Origin: Papaver somniferum | Lineage: Eukaryota; Streptophyta; Magnoliopsida; Ranunculales; Papaveraceae | Length of the DNA: 64,000 nucleotides | NCBI RefSeq assembly: GCF_003573695.1 | Contig: NC_039359.1 | Coordinates: 119,605,849 to 119,669,848, forward strand | Reading direction: 5' to 3' | Shown: one piece after another, positions 43,441-55,643 of the stretch | How positions within the stretch are numbered: the first letter of the stretch is position 1 | Layout of the letters: every line of letters begins with the position of its first letter | Translations under genes and position numbers: made by a program | Notes under the pieces: generated by a model | Seen by the model: only the letters and a program-made list of their open reading frames with translations | Told to the model about the DNA's origin: nothing | Databases searched by the model: none

Positions 43441-46331
43441 TTATTACCCTTTTGAAGAATTTCATCCCCAAAATTCATACAAAAACTATTATGGACAAGC
43501 TTTGTTGGTTTGTATTTCCTGAGCATATGTCCCACACCACGATGCTCAGAAAATCGCACATGGTTTCTTCAATTTGTCGTGAACAACAATTAGGATATTT
43601 TGAGCACACATCCCATATTGCGTACCGAGGACTCCAAAAGAGTCCAACATGTTATCTAGAATACCGATTTGAATCCCATAAGCATATGTCATATACTACA
43701 TACTCAGGATTGCGAAATACATAGCTCAACACAGGATCTTAAGTGCAGTTTCATACTGTAACACCTAGGAATTCCTAAAGTTCACAATTTGGCAAGAGTC
43801 ATTGAAATGATAAGCAATTCTTAACATAATACTGTGAGGACCAAACTCTAATGAAAGAGCAGACGGATGCAAGCCTACCGTTACATCTAATGGTCTTTCG
43901 GGTAAGTGGGAGCTAGTTTTCCTGATAACACTCACTGTTATAACTAACGGGTGGGGATGATCAGTCTCACTGTCTACCTACAATTTCTAACGGTATTTCG
44001 GGTCACCAACTATCTGGTGGGTCTCCATTCAATACTCGACTAAGTCTAACACAATTTGCCAACAGTCGACTTACTCTTTTAGCTTATTATTTCCCTTTGA
44101 AGGAAATGTTGTAGTCTCATTACCAAATATTCATTGACTTTGTAATCACCAAGTTTCACCTATATTCTACCCGATCTATCCCTATTCACCAGCTCCCTCA
44201 AAATTTCTAAAATATTTCTACTTTTTAACTTTATTTTTTTCTATTTACCACCTGTAGAAGTTAAATCTTATTTGGACACGTGTATTACCACTCCACAAGA
44301 TTATTATTTATATATCTTTATCATTTAACTCATTGAGAAATAGACGAATTAAGGAGTGAATAATTCGTAAATCACCATTAAACAATCAAAGAAGTATTTT
44401 TAAGTGAATCGAAATATTTCATAAAATAATTATAATTTAGAGGTACTAAATATTTCATAAACAAGTGTTAATGTGTTTTAATTCAGACTAGTTTACAAAA
44501 GAAACTAAACATAATGTGCCTTCATATAGTTTACCTTGTTATTAACGGTTCCTCCACATCAGCACTAGTTTCGAACTTCAATCTTTCTGCATCCTTGCAT
44601 AAATAGATTACTTAAATAAGAAAAGTTTTCATGATTTGTAGCAAAATATCAATGAAAACTGAAATGAAAGATTAGAAAGCTAACTAATCCAAACAGTGTA
44701 AATAAATTAAAACATGCATAATAGTAATGCACATCTCAATAACTAATCCATGTTGCCTAGTGCACTGATTTCGGTTACTGCTAAACTGGAGGTGACAGTT
44801 GAAATCTTGGACACTGCTTACTGATTATTACCACTCAAACCCACTACATACACCAAATCATCTTCTTTCTGACCAATACATAAGAAAAATAACGCATAGC
44901 TACATGTCGTTTAAAGATAAACATACATATAACATAAAAAATCACATGTTAGGCTTTAAAGAAAACTGAAATTACCGGGTACAACTTCAGCAACGTGAAC
45001 AAGTGAGGCACCTTCACCTAGAGATGAATGATCATATGCTACGAGAGAATAATTATAGACGGGGTGGAGGAAAACTACCTATATGAGGAATAAAAGAAGG
45101 TGCATTAAAATTGTTACCATTGCGAAAAGATCCAATATATTATTTTAGCATTAGTTTACCTCGGCGGGGATTTGCTTAGGAAACACAGGAAATGATAGCA
45201 TTACATCATAAACAGAGATGGAAACACTATCAACAACAACCAAACCCCCAGCTTTTGTAATGATACACAATAACACAAGTTCCAGAGGAGTGAAGCGATT
45301 TCATACCATCAATCATACACTTCAGTGGATAATATACCTGCAAATACGTTATCATTAGACTAATCCATAATGATTTAACAAGTGTTTAATAATTGAAATA
45401 AACAAGTGGAGTATTTCAATCATTAACACTTGTTTTTAGAATATATTAAATATTTAGTTTCAATCATTAACACTTGTTTATGAAGTGTCTAATTATAATT
45501 ATTTAACGATCATTAACACTTGTTTTTGTTTAATAATTATAATCAAAGAAGTCTTTTTAAGTAGAAATTTAGGGAAAACTACCAAAGATTAGATGAATCG
45601 AACATATAGCAAGATTATGTTAATTCACAATCAAGAAGTTTGCTATAATTTTACGATCTTCTTATTTGTTTTAAATTTTCAAACTAATGAAAGTATTCTA
45701 TTTCTTTTTGTTGATGTGTTTTTTTATTAATGTGTTAATGGTAATAGTTAGTGTGTTCCTGAATTATAGAAGTATTCAATCTAATGGTGAAATCTATTTC
45801 AGGTTACATAGTCAAAATCCCCGAAGAGGAAAAACAATCGTAATCGTCCACACTACCATTATCCTGAGCAGTCGTCTAAACTATGATTGTCCAGAGTCGT
45901 CGTCTTCCAGAATTTCTTGACCACAAATTTCTACCTTCCTGTATTTTATGAATTTAGTTGTCGATACATGAAAAACAATGAAAAGTCGTAATAATCCAAA
46001 ATACGATTGTAATGTACGGTCGTAGTCGTTCTAAATTCGGCGACTATGGATCTCGAACTTACTGTAGAGTTGTTAAATTTAAGTCGTTACTAATTGAACG
46101 ATTGAGATCAGTCGTAGTCATCCACACTACAACCACTCATAACTGCCATAACCGTCTAGGATATGACGACTACGGCTACGCTCTTTTCTTTCTCTTAGAT
46201 TTTCTTTATCATCAAACAAGAAATGATGAGTGAATATGGTGGTCTATGGAGAGTTATAAGAAGGTGGTAGGTGGATGTAGGTGGAGTATAAGTACTTTGT
46301 AACTTGATTTATTTATTTAATCAGGCTCATG
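43441..46331. other. Intergenic, no gene seen; short repeated motifs
   Basis: AATCATTAACACTTGTTT or close variants occur three times at 45417-45530, with the inverse AAACAAGTGTTAATG at 44460. ATCAAAGAAGT.TTTTTAAGT occurs at 44386 and 45543 as a direct repeat 1.16 kb apart. From 45830 to 46190 the motif (A)GTCGT with CCACACTA recurs on both strands. No frame beyond 80 codons looks real. Confidence 0.35.
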
Positions 46332-46649
46332 CTATCCTTACCTTGCATTGTTCTTGTGATGCAGATGCATATGCAAGCTCCCCAAACTTGCATACATGTT
46401 TAGCTCATTTTCCTGGCCCTGCCCAATTTATAATTGGTGCATGCCTACATCGCGTAGATTTATAGGAAGTATGATCATCCAAGGAATAAAATGCAACTTA
46501 CTTCATCAAGTATGACAACAATCCTCTCTTGCATCGCATTGCCGAGCCTGATGATACGAGTTGCTAGAATATCGCAAGCACCTCGCACTATATGATATGA
46601 CCGAAAAAGTGTTGGACCACAAATGCTGCAACTCATTGCGTCTGCATAC

Positions 46650-46654
46650 GTACC
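46650..46654. other. Target-site duplication GTACC of element D, left copy
   Basis: GTACC lies in CTGCATACGTACC of repeat R and is repeated at 57270-57274, where the R sequence resumes. The uninterrupted reading (CTACGTACCCTT) is seen in copy 3 near 63250. Confidence 0.85.
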
Positions 46655-48902
46655 TGGTAGGCTTTGAAAGGGGACAGAAAATAAGAGCAAGAGGAAGCCT
46701 ACATGTTATAACCGCAAGTGCACGGTGTCGGTTGTAGCTTGTGCAAATACGGGTCGAATCCACAGGGACTAGGGTGTGTAAGTTGAAGTTTCCTAAACTA
46801 GTTAATCTAAATGCAATGAGTGACAATGACACAATGAAGCAAAGAGAGCAAAACAGGGCCTACACAAGGTGAGTTAAAGGTGACAGTGGCATATACAATG
46901 GTATTTACAGGGCAGTGATAGTTGCAAAATAAACAAAACAGATGCAAACCAAGGCTACAAACCAAGGCTGCAAAATAAACAAAACAGATGCAAAGCAATA
47001 TGGAAAAACAGTTAAGAACCAAGGATGTAAGCCAAGGGCAGGGAGGAGTTTGTGCACTGATTTCAATGCACAACAGCTACAATTTGCAAGAAAAACTGAA
47101 CAAGATGGCTAAGAAATTTAACTGAGCAGGGAATCAAAACAGGCTTGAAATTATAAGTGACTGTAAAAAGATTTGTGGCTAAGCCAAGGCTTAGAATCCA
47201 CCTTGTGACCTAATCAAGCAATGCAATTCTAGGTTGAGTTGAAGACCTTGAGCATATATTAGAATGGGAGGAAAATCAGCTTGCTCACTGATATGCCCCT
47301 AGTATTGACTGTCTTTTGACAGCACAGTCAATCACAGGCATACCAGAGCACTGATTACTTCCCATTTCTCAAGCAAAACAGGCATCAAGATAACTATCCT
47401 AACAATACATCATTCAACAGTGCACTAGAATGAGACTATCCTAAGAACAAATCATAATAACATAACATAACATAAACATGAACAGGAGCTTGATATAAAT
47501 TGTAACAATCACATACTCAAATTCAATACATGTTGGAGTTCAGAACAGCTAAAATTAACAATGCATTTGAATTGAGAATCATGGAATTGAAAAGATTGAT
47601 AACCCTCAAAGCTACAGTTCATGGAAATAACAAAACTAAACTATTCTACTGATGCTCTGGCTAATCCAGGCATAGCCCATTACAACACCCAAAGACCCCT
47701 ATTTATACATACAATGGAAATCCCAAAAAATCCCCAATTAACAGCAAAATTAGGGTTTGTAAAAAAATACAATTAAACCAAAAATTGGTTCACCTAACCT
47801 ACTGATAACAACCCAATCAACCAACCCATGCTTCAATTAGACGTACAATCATGTTCCCCCAATTATCCCCAAATTATGAAATTAGGGTTTATAAGAAATA
47901 GAAATTAGGTTTACCTAATCACTGCAAACTCTTGATAGCTCTCACCCATGCTTCCTTACTGTCTTCTGATGCTTCCCACGCCTCCAATTGATCTATATCA
48001 TCAACTAATTTCACCAACTCACTCCTAGGGTTCAGAGGTGAGAGAATAGGCGAAATTAGTTGTTTGAGAGAGATTAGAACGTGATATAGGTGATGGGTCG
48101 AGTGTGTATGATGATTTGAGAAGAGATGGTGGTGGTCGTGGTGGTTGAGAAGGAGTTGGTGGCGGAGCAGGAGAAGGTGGGGCTGTTGCAGACGGAGGTG
48201 AGGGAGGTGAAGTCGATAGTTTTAGGGTTAGGGTGTGTTTGGGTTAGGGTGTGTTTGGGTTAGGGTATAGGTATTGGGTACTCGGGTGTTGATCGGTTGT
48301 AGAAAATTGGATGAACAGCGAGGATGAGCCGTGGGATGTGGAGTTGATGGATCGATCTAACGACGAGATGGAAGGAAGCGAGGAGCGACCGTTGGATGCG
48401 GAAGTGCAACGAAACTGACGGCTCAAGATGGAGTTAGGTGCTATAGTGTTTTTCAGGATCTTCAGATTTTGATGCACTATGATGAAGCGACCGTACGATG
48501 CTGAGATGATCCAATCCGACGGCTGAATATGAAGGCGGGTATGGATATTGGAAATGGGTTTGGGTGAGGGTTTTGGGCCTTGGGTATGCCAAGCCCATAT
48601 CTTCTTTAAGAACAATTCTTCCTCTTCAAGCCCAGTTCTAGCCTTTTGGTCTTGCGCACAACATTCTTCGCGGCTTCCTTGCGTAATTTCTCCCGGCTTT
48701 TCACTACTTTTCTGCTCTTTTCCGCTCCGCAATTCATCTAACTTTATTTATTACCTAAAAATGCAAAATTAATTAATAAAAATATTTATTCTTGAAAACA
48801 AAGAAAATACATAATATGGGATAAAATGTAGAATTAATGCACAAAAGATGAGTTAAATGCCAAGAAAAATATATAGAAATATGCACTTTTTAGGACTCAT
48901 CA
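46655..48902 (-). mobile_element. Complete LTR of element D (2248 bp)
   Basis: It runs TGATGAGTCC to ...GCCTACCA on the minus strand, adjoining GTACC. The end has a stem with 8-bp arms GTAGGCTT (46657-46664) and AAGCCTAC (46695-46702). It has the CGCAAGTGCACGGTGTC and GGGTCGAATCCACAGGGACT blocks of this group. GGGTTAGGGTGTGTTT repeats at 48224-48265 are telomere-like. The 162-codon minus frame at 48244-48732 is LTR sequence and not a gene. Confidence 0.8.
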
Positions 48903-50529
48903 AATACCCCCAAACCTGAATTTTACTTGTCCTCAAGTAAAACAAAACTAAGGAAATCCTAACTATACCACTGTCGTTGGTCTCTCAAATGCATTTAGCG
49001 TATGCACTAAGCCTTTTAAACCACTAAGTGTCCCTAGTGGACGAGTGAAGTCTCGTGAAGGTTTGCTTAGAACGTACCTACAAAGTTCTAGGTCAAAATA
49101 TAAGCTCAGATTCCATCAAATGTGACATGTGCAAGTCAGTTTAAGCTCACAGCAAAATGGAGATGTCAATCTAGCTATCAAAGGCACAATCCTAGCACTG
49201 ATAACAACTAAAGACACGTGATAAGAGTGTAAAGTGTATCTACACATGTTTCTAGAATGACCTGAAGTTATGCCTACTAATCACCAAGAGATAGTTTTTA
49301 GGCTAAGAACCGAATTCTAAGCCAAGCTAGTTGTCCGGCTTTACGAGAATTGTGAATGTTCACCCAATGAGTTGGTGATATTTCAGTTTACCCGCGTTAT
49401 ACATCGATGGCTGCACCCTCCTTGCTTATTACAAGACTATTTACAACAAAAAGATGACTCTTTACATGACTCTTATTTACATTGACTACTCTCTTTTATT
49501 TTTGGAACAAGAGAGGATGGAATTGATAAATACTTGATTTTTTTTTATTTTTTTTTTTGATTTTTTTTTGATTTTTTTCTGAATATATACATCGTTTTTT
49601 TTTTTTTTTTGAATAACTTTGATCTTTACAACATAATGACACTTTTGATACATGAACAAAAAGAAAAACATAATTACATGACTCTTAGCAAGAGGTGGCC
49701 CTTATCGAATGCATCCGGTCAAATTCTATGGTTGCTTTTCTTAACGTATCCTCCAACTTCTATCCCAGCCAACCAAAGAACAAGCTAGTCAAGTCTCATT
49801 CAGTATTCTAAAGTGATTGGCAATCTAACTTCCTATCAAACACCTTGAAGATCGAGGCTATACATGTATTGGTAGATCGTGCGTGTGCAAGTTTCTTATC
49901 ACATGTGAATTGTGCTAGAATCAGGGTGCCTAAATATCTAGACTAAGAATCCTTATGTTTACATACATGCACAAGAGTCAACATTTCAAGGTAAATGAGC
50001 TCCATTTTTATGATTTTTTAATTTTTTAATTTTTTTGGAATTTTTAATTTTTTCAAAAAGAGGGAGTTCTGTTTTCAATTATAACATGTGATCGTGGTAT
50101 CTACTCTATACCCCCAAACCTAAACTAAACATTGTCCTCAATGTTTCAAAATATGAATAATATTATAATACAACATACGAATAGGACCATGCTGAGCAGG
50201 GAAAAAGGAAAGAGAATACCCGATTTCGGCGAAAGCAAGATTAGAACTCCGTTATTCAAGGCAAGAATCCAACATATGTCAGCCGAGATCATATTGGATT
50301 AGCAAAATATATACAAAAGGCACAAAAGATTTAACTAAGAAACTATCTACTAGACTCTATACAAGAAAATTTGGTTTTTAATGGGATTGGACTTTTTGGG
50401 AAAAATTTGGTTTTTATCGGGAGACATTTGGTTTTGATGGGAAAAAGAAAATTTTTGGTTTTTAGGGAAACATTCGGAAAACTTTGGTTTTTATGGGAGA
50501 AAAACATTTGGTTTTTAATGGGATAAGGA

Positions 50530-51175
50530 GACCAAGCCCATTGTTGGGTTTTGCGAAGCCCAGCTACGTTTTTGAAAAACAGGCCCACTGCTGGTGAGTA
50601 AAGCTCACTGTTGGTTTTTGGAATTTTGAAATTTTGGCCCACTCGAACTTTGGTTCAGGCCCACAGTTCAGAAACAAACCCAGGTAACAATTTGAAATTT
50701 GGGCTCTTAAATAGCCAAAGGTCGAGGCCCAACTGGGCTTTGAAAACGTTTTCTGTTTTTGGGTCAAGCCCACAGTGTAAATGTTTAGTTTTCAAATGGA
50801 TGTTAAGCCCACAGTCCCAGAAATTTAGTTGGGCTTTGGCTAGCTACTAACTAAAATATGAGGCCCAACTGGGCTTTCAAAAGTTCAGTTTTCTTTAATT
50901 TAAACAACAGGCCCAAATCAATCTAAAACCACAAGCCCACAAGAAATTAAACAAACAAGCCCACAAGAAATTAATTACAAACCCAACAGAAAAATGGAAA
51001 AAATTATTACAAGGCCACAAATTAAAAATGGAAGCCCACAGGTTGGGTTCTCTTAATGGGTTTAGGCTTACTTGCTTAAGCACAGCCCAGCTGCTCAGTT
51101 TGGTTGCAAAAGCCCAGTTGGGCTTTGGATCATCCTAAGCTTTTGTCTTTGTTGAGGCCCAGTTGGGCTTGGCTT
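50530..51175. repeat. GCCCA/TGGGC-rich block, left unit
   Basis: Some 25 copies of GCCCA or its complement occur in about 650 bp, several as near-palindromes GCCCAACTGGGC or GCCCAGTTGGGC. The same block is repeated at 54695-55340. TGGGC(C/T) is the core of the plant site II element recognised by TCP transcription factors; binding here is only a possibility. Confidence 0.75.
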
Positions 51176-51179
51176 ATGA

Positions 51180-51478
51180 ATGGCAGCAGCACCACTTCAG
51201 GCCTAGCAGCAGGAGCAGATCAGCAGCAGCAACAGCACAACAGCAGGCTTTGCAGGTTCACAGGGCCACAGCAGAGCAACAGGTGCAGAAGGCAGCAGCA
51301 GTTAGCAGCAACAGGCAGCAACATGGGCCACATCAGCTCAACAGCAGTCTTGGCCTGGCACAAGCAGGAGCACCACAGCAGCACAAGCACAGCAGCTCAG
51401 CAGGAGAGCAGGAGTACAGCAAGCACAGGAGCAGCAGCAGCAGCATCTCCACAGCAAAAGCAGCAGCATCTCCAAGCA
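51180..51478. repeat. CAG/CAGCA-rich low-complexity block, left unit
   Basis: Imperfect CAGCAG and CAGCAACAG runs give Gln/Ala/Ser-rich frames in more than one reading frame, which marks the frames at 51104-51504 as repeat-derived. The block ends exactly where the truncated LTR begins (51479). Confidence 0.75.
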
Positions 51479-53103
51479 CAGCTTGCTCACTGATATGCCC
51501 CTAGTATTGACTGTCTTTTGACAGCACAGTCAATCACAGGCATACCAGAGCACTGATTACTTCCCATTGCTCAAGCAAAACAGGCATCAAGATAACTATC
51601 CTAGCAATACATCATTCAACAGTGCACTAGAATGAGACTATCCTAAGAACAAATCATAAGAACATAACATAACATAAACATGAACAGGAGCTTGATATAA
51701 ATTGTAACAATCACATACTCAAATTCAATACATGTTGGAGTTCAGAACAGCTAAAATTAACAATGCATTTGAATTGAGAATCATGGAATTGAAAAGATTG
51801 ATAACCCTCAAAGCTACAGTTCATGGAAATAACAAAACTAAACTATTCTACTGATGCTCTGGCTAATCCAGGCATAGCCCATTACAACACCCAAAGACCC
51901 CTATTTATACATACAATGGAAATCCCAAAAAATCCCCAATTAACAGCAAAATTAGGGTTTGTAAAAAAATACAATTAAACCAAAAATTGGTTCACCTAAC
52001 CTACTGATAACAACCCAATCAACCAACCCATGCTTCAATTAGACGTACAATCATGTTCCCCCAATTATCCCCAAATTATGAAATTAGGGTTTATAAGAAA
52101 TAGAAATTAGGTTTACCTAATCACTGCAAACTCTTGATAGCTCTCACCCATGCTTCCTTACTGTCTTCTGATGCTTCCCACGCCTCCAATTGATCTATAT
52201 CATCAACTAATTTCACCAACTCACTCCTAGGGTTCAGAGGTGAGAGAATAGGCGAAATTAGTTGTTTGAGAGAGATTAGAACGTGATATAGGTGATGGGT
52301 CGAGTGTGTATGATGATTTGAGAAGAGATGGTGGTGGTCGTGGTGGTTGAGAAGGAGTTGGTGGCGGAGCAGGAGAAGGTGGGGCTGTTGCAGACGGAGG
52401 TGAGGGAGGTGAAGTCGATAGTTTTAGGGTTAGGGTGTGTTTGGGTTAGGGTGTGTTTGGGTTAGGGTATAGGTATTGGGTACTCGGGTGTTGATCGGTT
52501 GTAGAAAATTGGATGAACAACGAGGATGAGCCGTGGGATGTGGAGATGATGGATCGATCTAACGACGAGATGGAAGGAAGCGAGGAGCGACCGTTGGATG
52601 CGGAAGTGCAACGAAACTGACGGCTCAAGATGGAGTTAGGTGCTATAGTGTTTTTCAGGATCTTCAGATTTTGATGCACTATGATGAAGCGACCGTACGA
52701 TGCTGAGATGATCCAATCCGACGGCTGAATATGAAGGCGGGTATGGATATTGGAAATGGGTTTGGGTGAGGGTTTTGGGCCTTGGGTATGCCAAGCTCAT
52801 ATCTTCTTTAAGAACAATTCTTCCTCTTCAAGCCCATTTCTAGCCTTTTGGTCTTGCGCACAACATTCCTCGCGGCTTCCTTGTGTGATTCCTCTTGGCT
52901 TCCACCACTTTTCTGCCCTTTTTGCTCCGCTATTCATCCAAACTTTATTTATTACCTAAAAATGCAAAATTAGTTAATAAAAATATTTATTCTTGAAAAC
53001 AAAGAAAATACAGAATATGGGATAAAATGTAGAATTAATGCACAAAAGATGAGTTAAATGCCAACAAAAAGATATAGAAATATGCACTTTTTAGGACTCA
53101 TCA
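51479..53103 (-). mobile_element. Truncated middle LTR of element D (1625 bp)
   Basis: It matches 47277-48902 and 55644-57269 from CAGCTTGCTCACTG onward. Its right part (about 52790-53103) carries many substitutions not shared by the outer LTRs, which agree with each other there. The rest is nearly identical to the right LTR. Confidence 0.8.
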
Positions 53104-55643
53104 AATACCCCCAAACCTGAATTTTACTTGTCCTCAAGTAAAACAAAACTAAGGAAATCCTACCTATACCACTGTCGCTGGTCTCTCGAATGAATTTAGC
53201 GTATGCACTAAGCCTTTTAAACCACTAAGTGTCCCTAGTGGACGAGTGAAGTCTCGTGAAGGTTTGCTTAGAACGTACCTACAAAGTTCTAGGTCAAAAT
53301 ATAAGCTCAGATTCCATCAAATGTGACATGTGCAAGTCAGTTTAAGCTCACAGCAAAATGGAGATGTCAATCTAGCTATCAAAGGCACAATCCTAGCACT
53401 GATAACAAATAAAGACATGTGATAAGAGTGTAAAGTGTATCTACACATGTTTCTAGAATGACCTGAAGTTATGACTACTAACCACCAAGAGATAGTTTTT
53501 AGGCTAAGAACCGAATTCTAGGCCAAGCTAGCTGTCCGCCTTTACGAGAATTGTGAATGTTCACCCAATGAGTTGGTGATATTTCAGTTTACCCGCGTTA
53601 TACATCGATGGTTGCACCCTCCTTGCTTATTACAAGACTATTTACAACAAAAAGATGACTCTTTACATGACTCTTATTTACATTGATTACTCTCTTTTAT
53701 TTTTGGAACAAGAGAGAACTATTGTCTTTAACATGACAAAACATGGAATAAATACTTGATTTTTTTTTTTGTAAGAAATAACTTTGAACTTTACAACATA
53801 GTGACACTTTTGATACATGAACAAAAAGAAAAACATAATTACATGACTCTTAGCAAGAGGTGGCCCTTATCGAATGCATCCGGTCAAATTCTATGGTTGC
53901 TTTTCTTAACGTATCCTCCAACTTCTATCCCAGCCAACCAAAGAACAAGCTAGTCAAGTCTCATTCAGTATTCTAAAGTGATTGGCAATCTAACTTCCTA
54001 TCAAACACCTTGAAGATCGAGGCTATACATGTATTGGTAGATCGTGCGTGTGCAAGTTTCTTATCACATGTGAATTGTGCTAGAATCAGGGTGCCTAAAT
54101 ATCTAGACTAAGAATCCTTATGTTTACATACATGCACAAGAGTCAACATTTCAAGGTAAATGAGCTCCATTTTTATGATTTTTTAATTTTTTAATTTTTT
54201 TGGAATTTTTAATTTTTTCAAAAAGAGGGAGTTCTGTTTTCAATTATAACATGTGATCGTGGTATCTACTCTATACCCCCAAACCTAAACTAAACATTGT
54301 CCTCAATGTTTCAAAATATGAATAATATTATAATACAACATACGAATAGGACCATGCTGAGCAGGGAAAAAGGAAAGAGAATACCCGATTTCGGCGAAAG
54401 CAAGATTAGAACTCCGTTATTCAAGGCAAGAATCCAACATATGTCAGCCGAGATCATATTGGATTAGCAAAATATATACAAAAGGCACAAAAGATTTAAC
54501 TAAGAAACTATCTACTAGACTCTATACAAGAAAATTTGGTTTTTAATGGGATTGGACTTTTTGGGAAAAATTTGGTTTTTATCGGGAGACATTTGGTTTT
54601 GATGGGAAAAAGAAAATTTTTGGTTTTTAGGGAAACATTCGGAAAACTTTGGTTTTTATGGGAGAAAAACATTTGGTTTTTAATGGGATAAGGAGACCAA
54701 GCCCATTGTTGGGTTTTGCGAAGCCCAGCTACGTTTTTGAAAAACAGGCCCACTGCTGGTGAGTAAAGCTCACTGTTGGTTTTTGGAATTTTGAAATTTT
54801 GGCCCACTCGAACTTTGGTTCAGGCCCACAGTTCAGAAACAAACCCAGGTAACAATTTGAAATTTGGGCTCTTAAATAGCCAAAGGTCGAGGCCCAACTG
54901 GGCTTTGAAAACGTTTTCTGTTTTTGGGTCAAGCCCACAGTGTAAATGTTTAGTTTTCAAATGGATGTTAAGCCCACAGTCCCAGAAATTTAGTTGGGCT
55001 TTGGCTAGCTACTAACTAAAATATGAGGCCCAACTGGGCTTTCAAAAGTTCAGTTTTCTTTAATTTAAACAACAGGCCCAAATCAATCTAAAACCACAAG
55101 CCCACAAGAAATTAAACAAACAAGCCCACAAGAAATTAATTACAAACCCAACAGAAAAATGGAAAAAATTATTACAAGGCCACAAATTAAAAATGGAAGC
55201 CCACAGGTTGGGTTCTCTTAATGGGTTTAGGCTTACTTGCTTAAGCACAGCCCAGCTGCTCAGTTTGGTTGCAAAAGCCCAGTTGGGCTTTGGATCATCC
55301 TAAGCTTTTGTCTTTGTTGAGGCCCAGTTGGGCTTGGCTTATGAATGGCAGCAGCACCACTTCAGGCCTAGCAGCAGGAGCAGATCAGCAGCAGCAACAG
55401 CACAACAGCAGGCTTTGCAGGTTCACAGGGCCACAGCAGAGCAACAGGTGCAGAAGGCAGCAGCAGTTAGCAGCAACAGGCAGCAACATGGGCCACATCA
55501 GCTCAACAGCAGTCTTGGCCTGGCACAAGCAGGAGCACCACAGCAGCACAAGCACAGCAGCTCAGCAGGAGAGCAGGAGTACAGCAAGCACAGGAGCAGC
55601 AGCAGCAGCATCTCCACAGCAAAAGCAGCAGCATCTCCAAGCA
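53104..55643 (-). mobile_element. Element D internal segment, right unit
   Basis: This is a near-identical copy of 48903-51478. From about 53800 onward no difference from the left unit is obvious, while the first 650 bp differ by scattered substitutions and by a shortened T-rich stretch around 53720-53770. It includes a second GCCCA-rich block (54695-55340) and a second CAG-rich block (55345-55643). Confidence 0.75.

Larger units (their letters stand above)
48903..51478 (-). mobile_element. Element D internal segment, left unit
   Basis: It starts at the purine tract next to the LTR (AATACCCCCAAACC on the plus strand). It contains T-rich runs (49530-49610), the block CCCCCAAACCTAAACTAAAC then TGTCCTCAATG (about 50110), a GGTTTTTA(T/A)(C/G)GGGA array (50370-50520), a GCCCA-rich block (50530-51175) and a CAG-rich block (51180-51478). 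No retroelement protein is encoded. The frames found here follow the repeats. Confidence 0.7.

Noticed and set aside
48244..48732. 162-codon minus-strand frame, repeated at 56611-57099 and partly at 52446-52679
   Set aside because: It lies wholly within the LTR of element D in all copies and has no recognisable domain; LTR sequence open by chance.
50343..50850. Frames in the GGTTTTTA and GCCCA-rich blocks, repeated at 54508-55015
   Set aside because: Peptides simply mirror the repeated DNA motifs on both strands, and there is no start context or domain.
51104..51504. Gln/Ala-rich frames (113 and 129 codons), repeated at 55269-55669
   Set aside because: Two frames of the same CAG-rich block are open at once, as expected for low-complexity repeats, and both run into LTR sequence.
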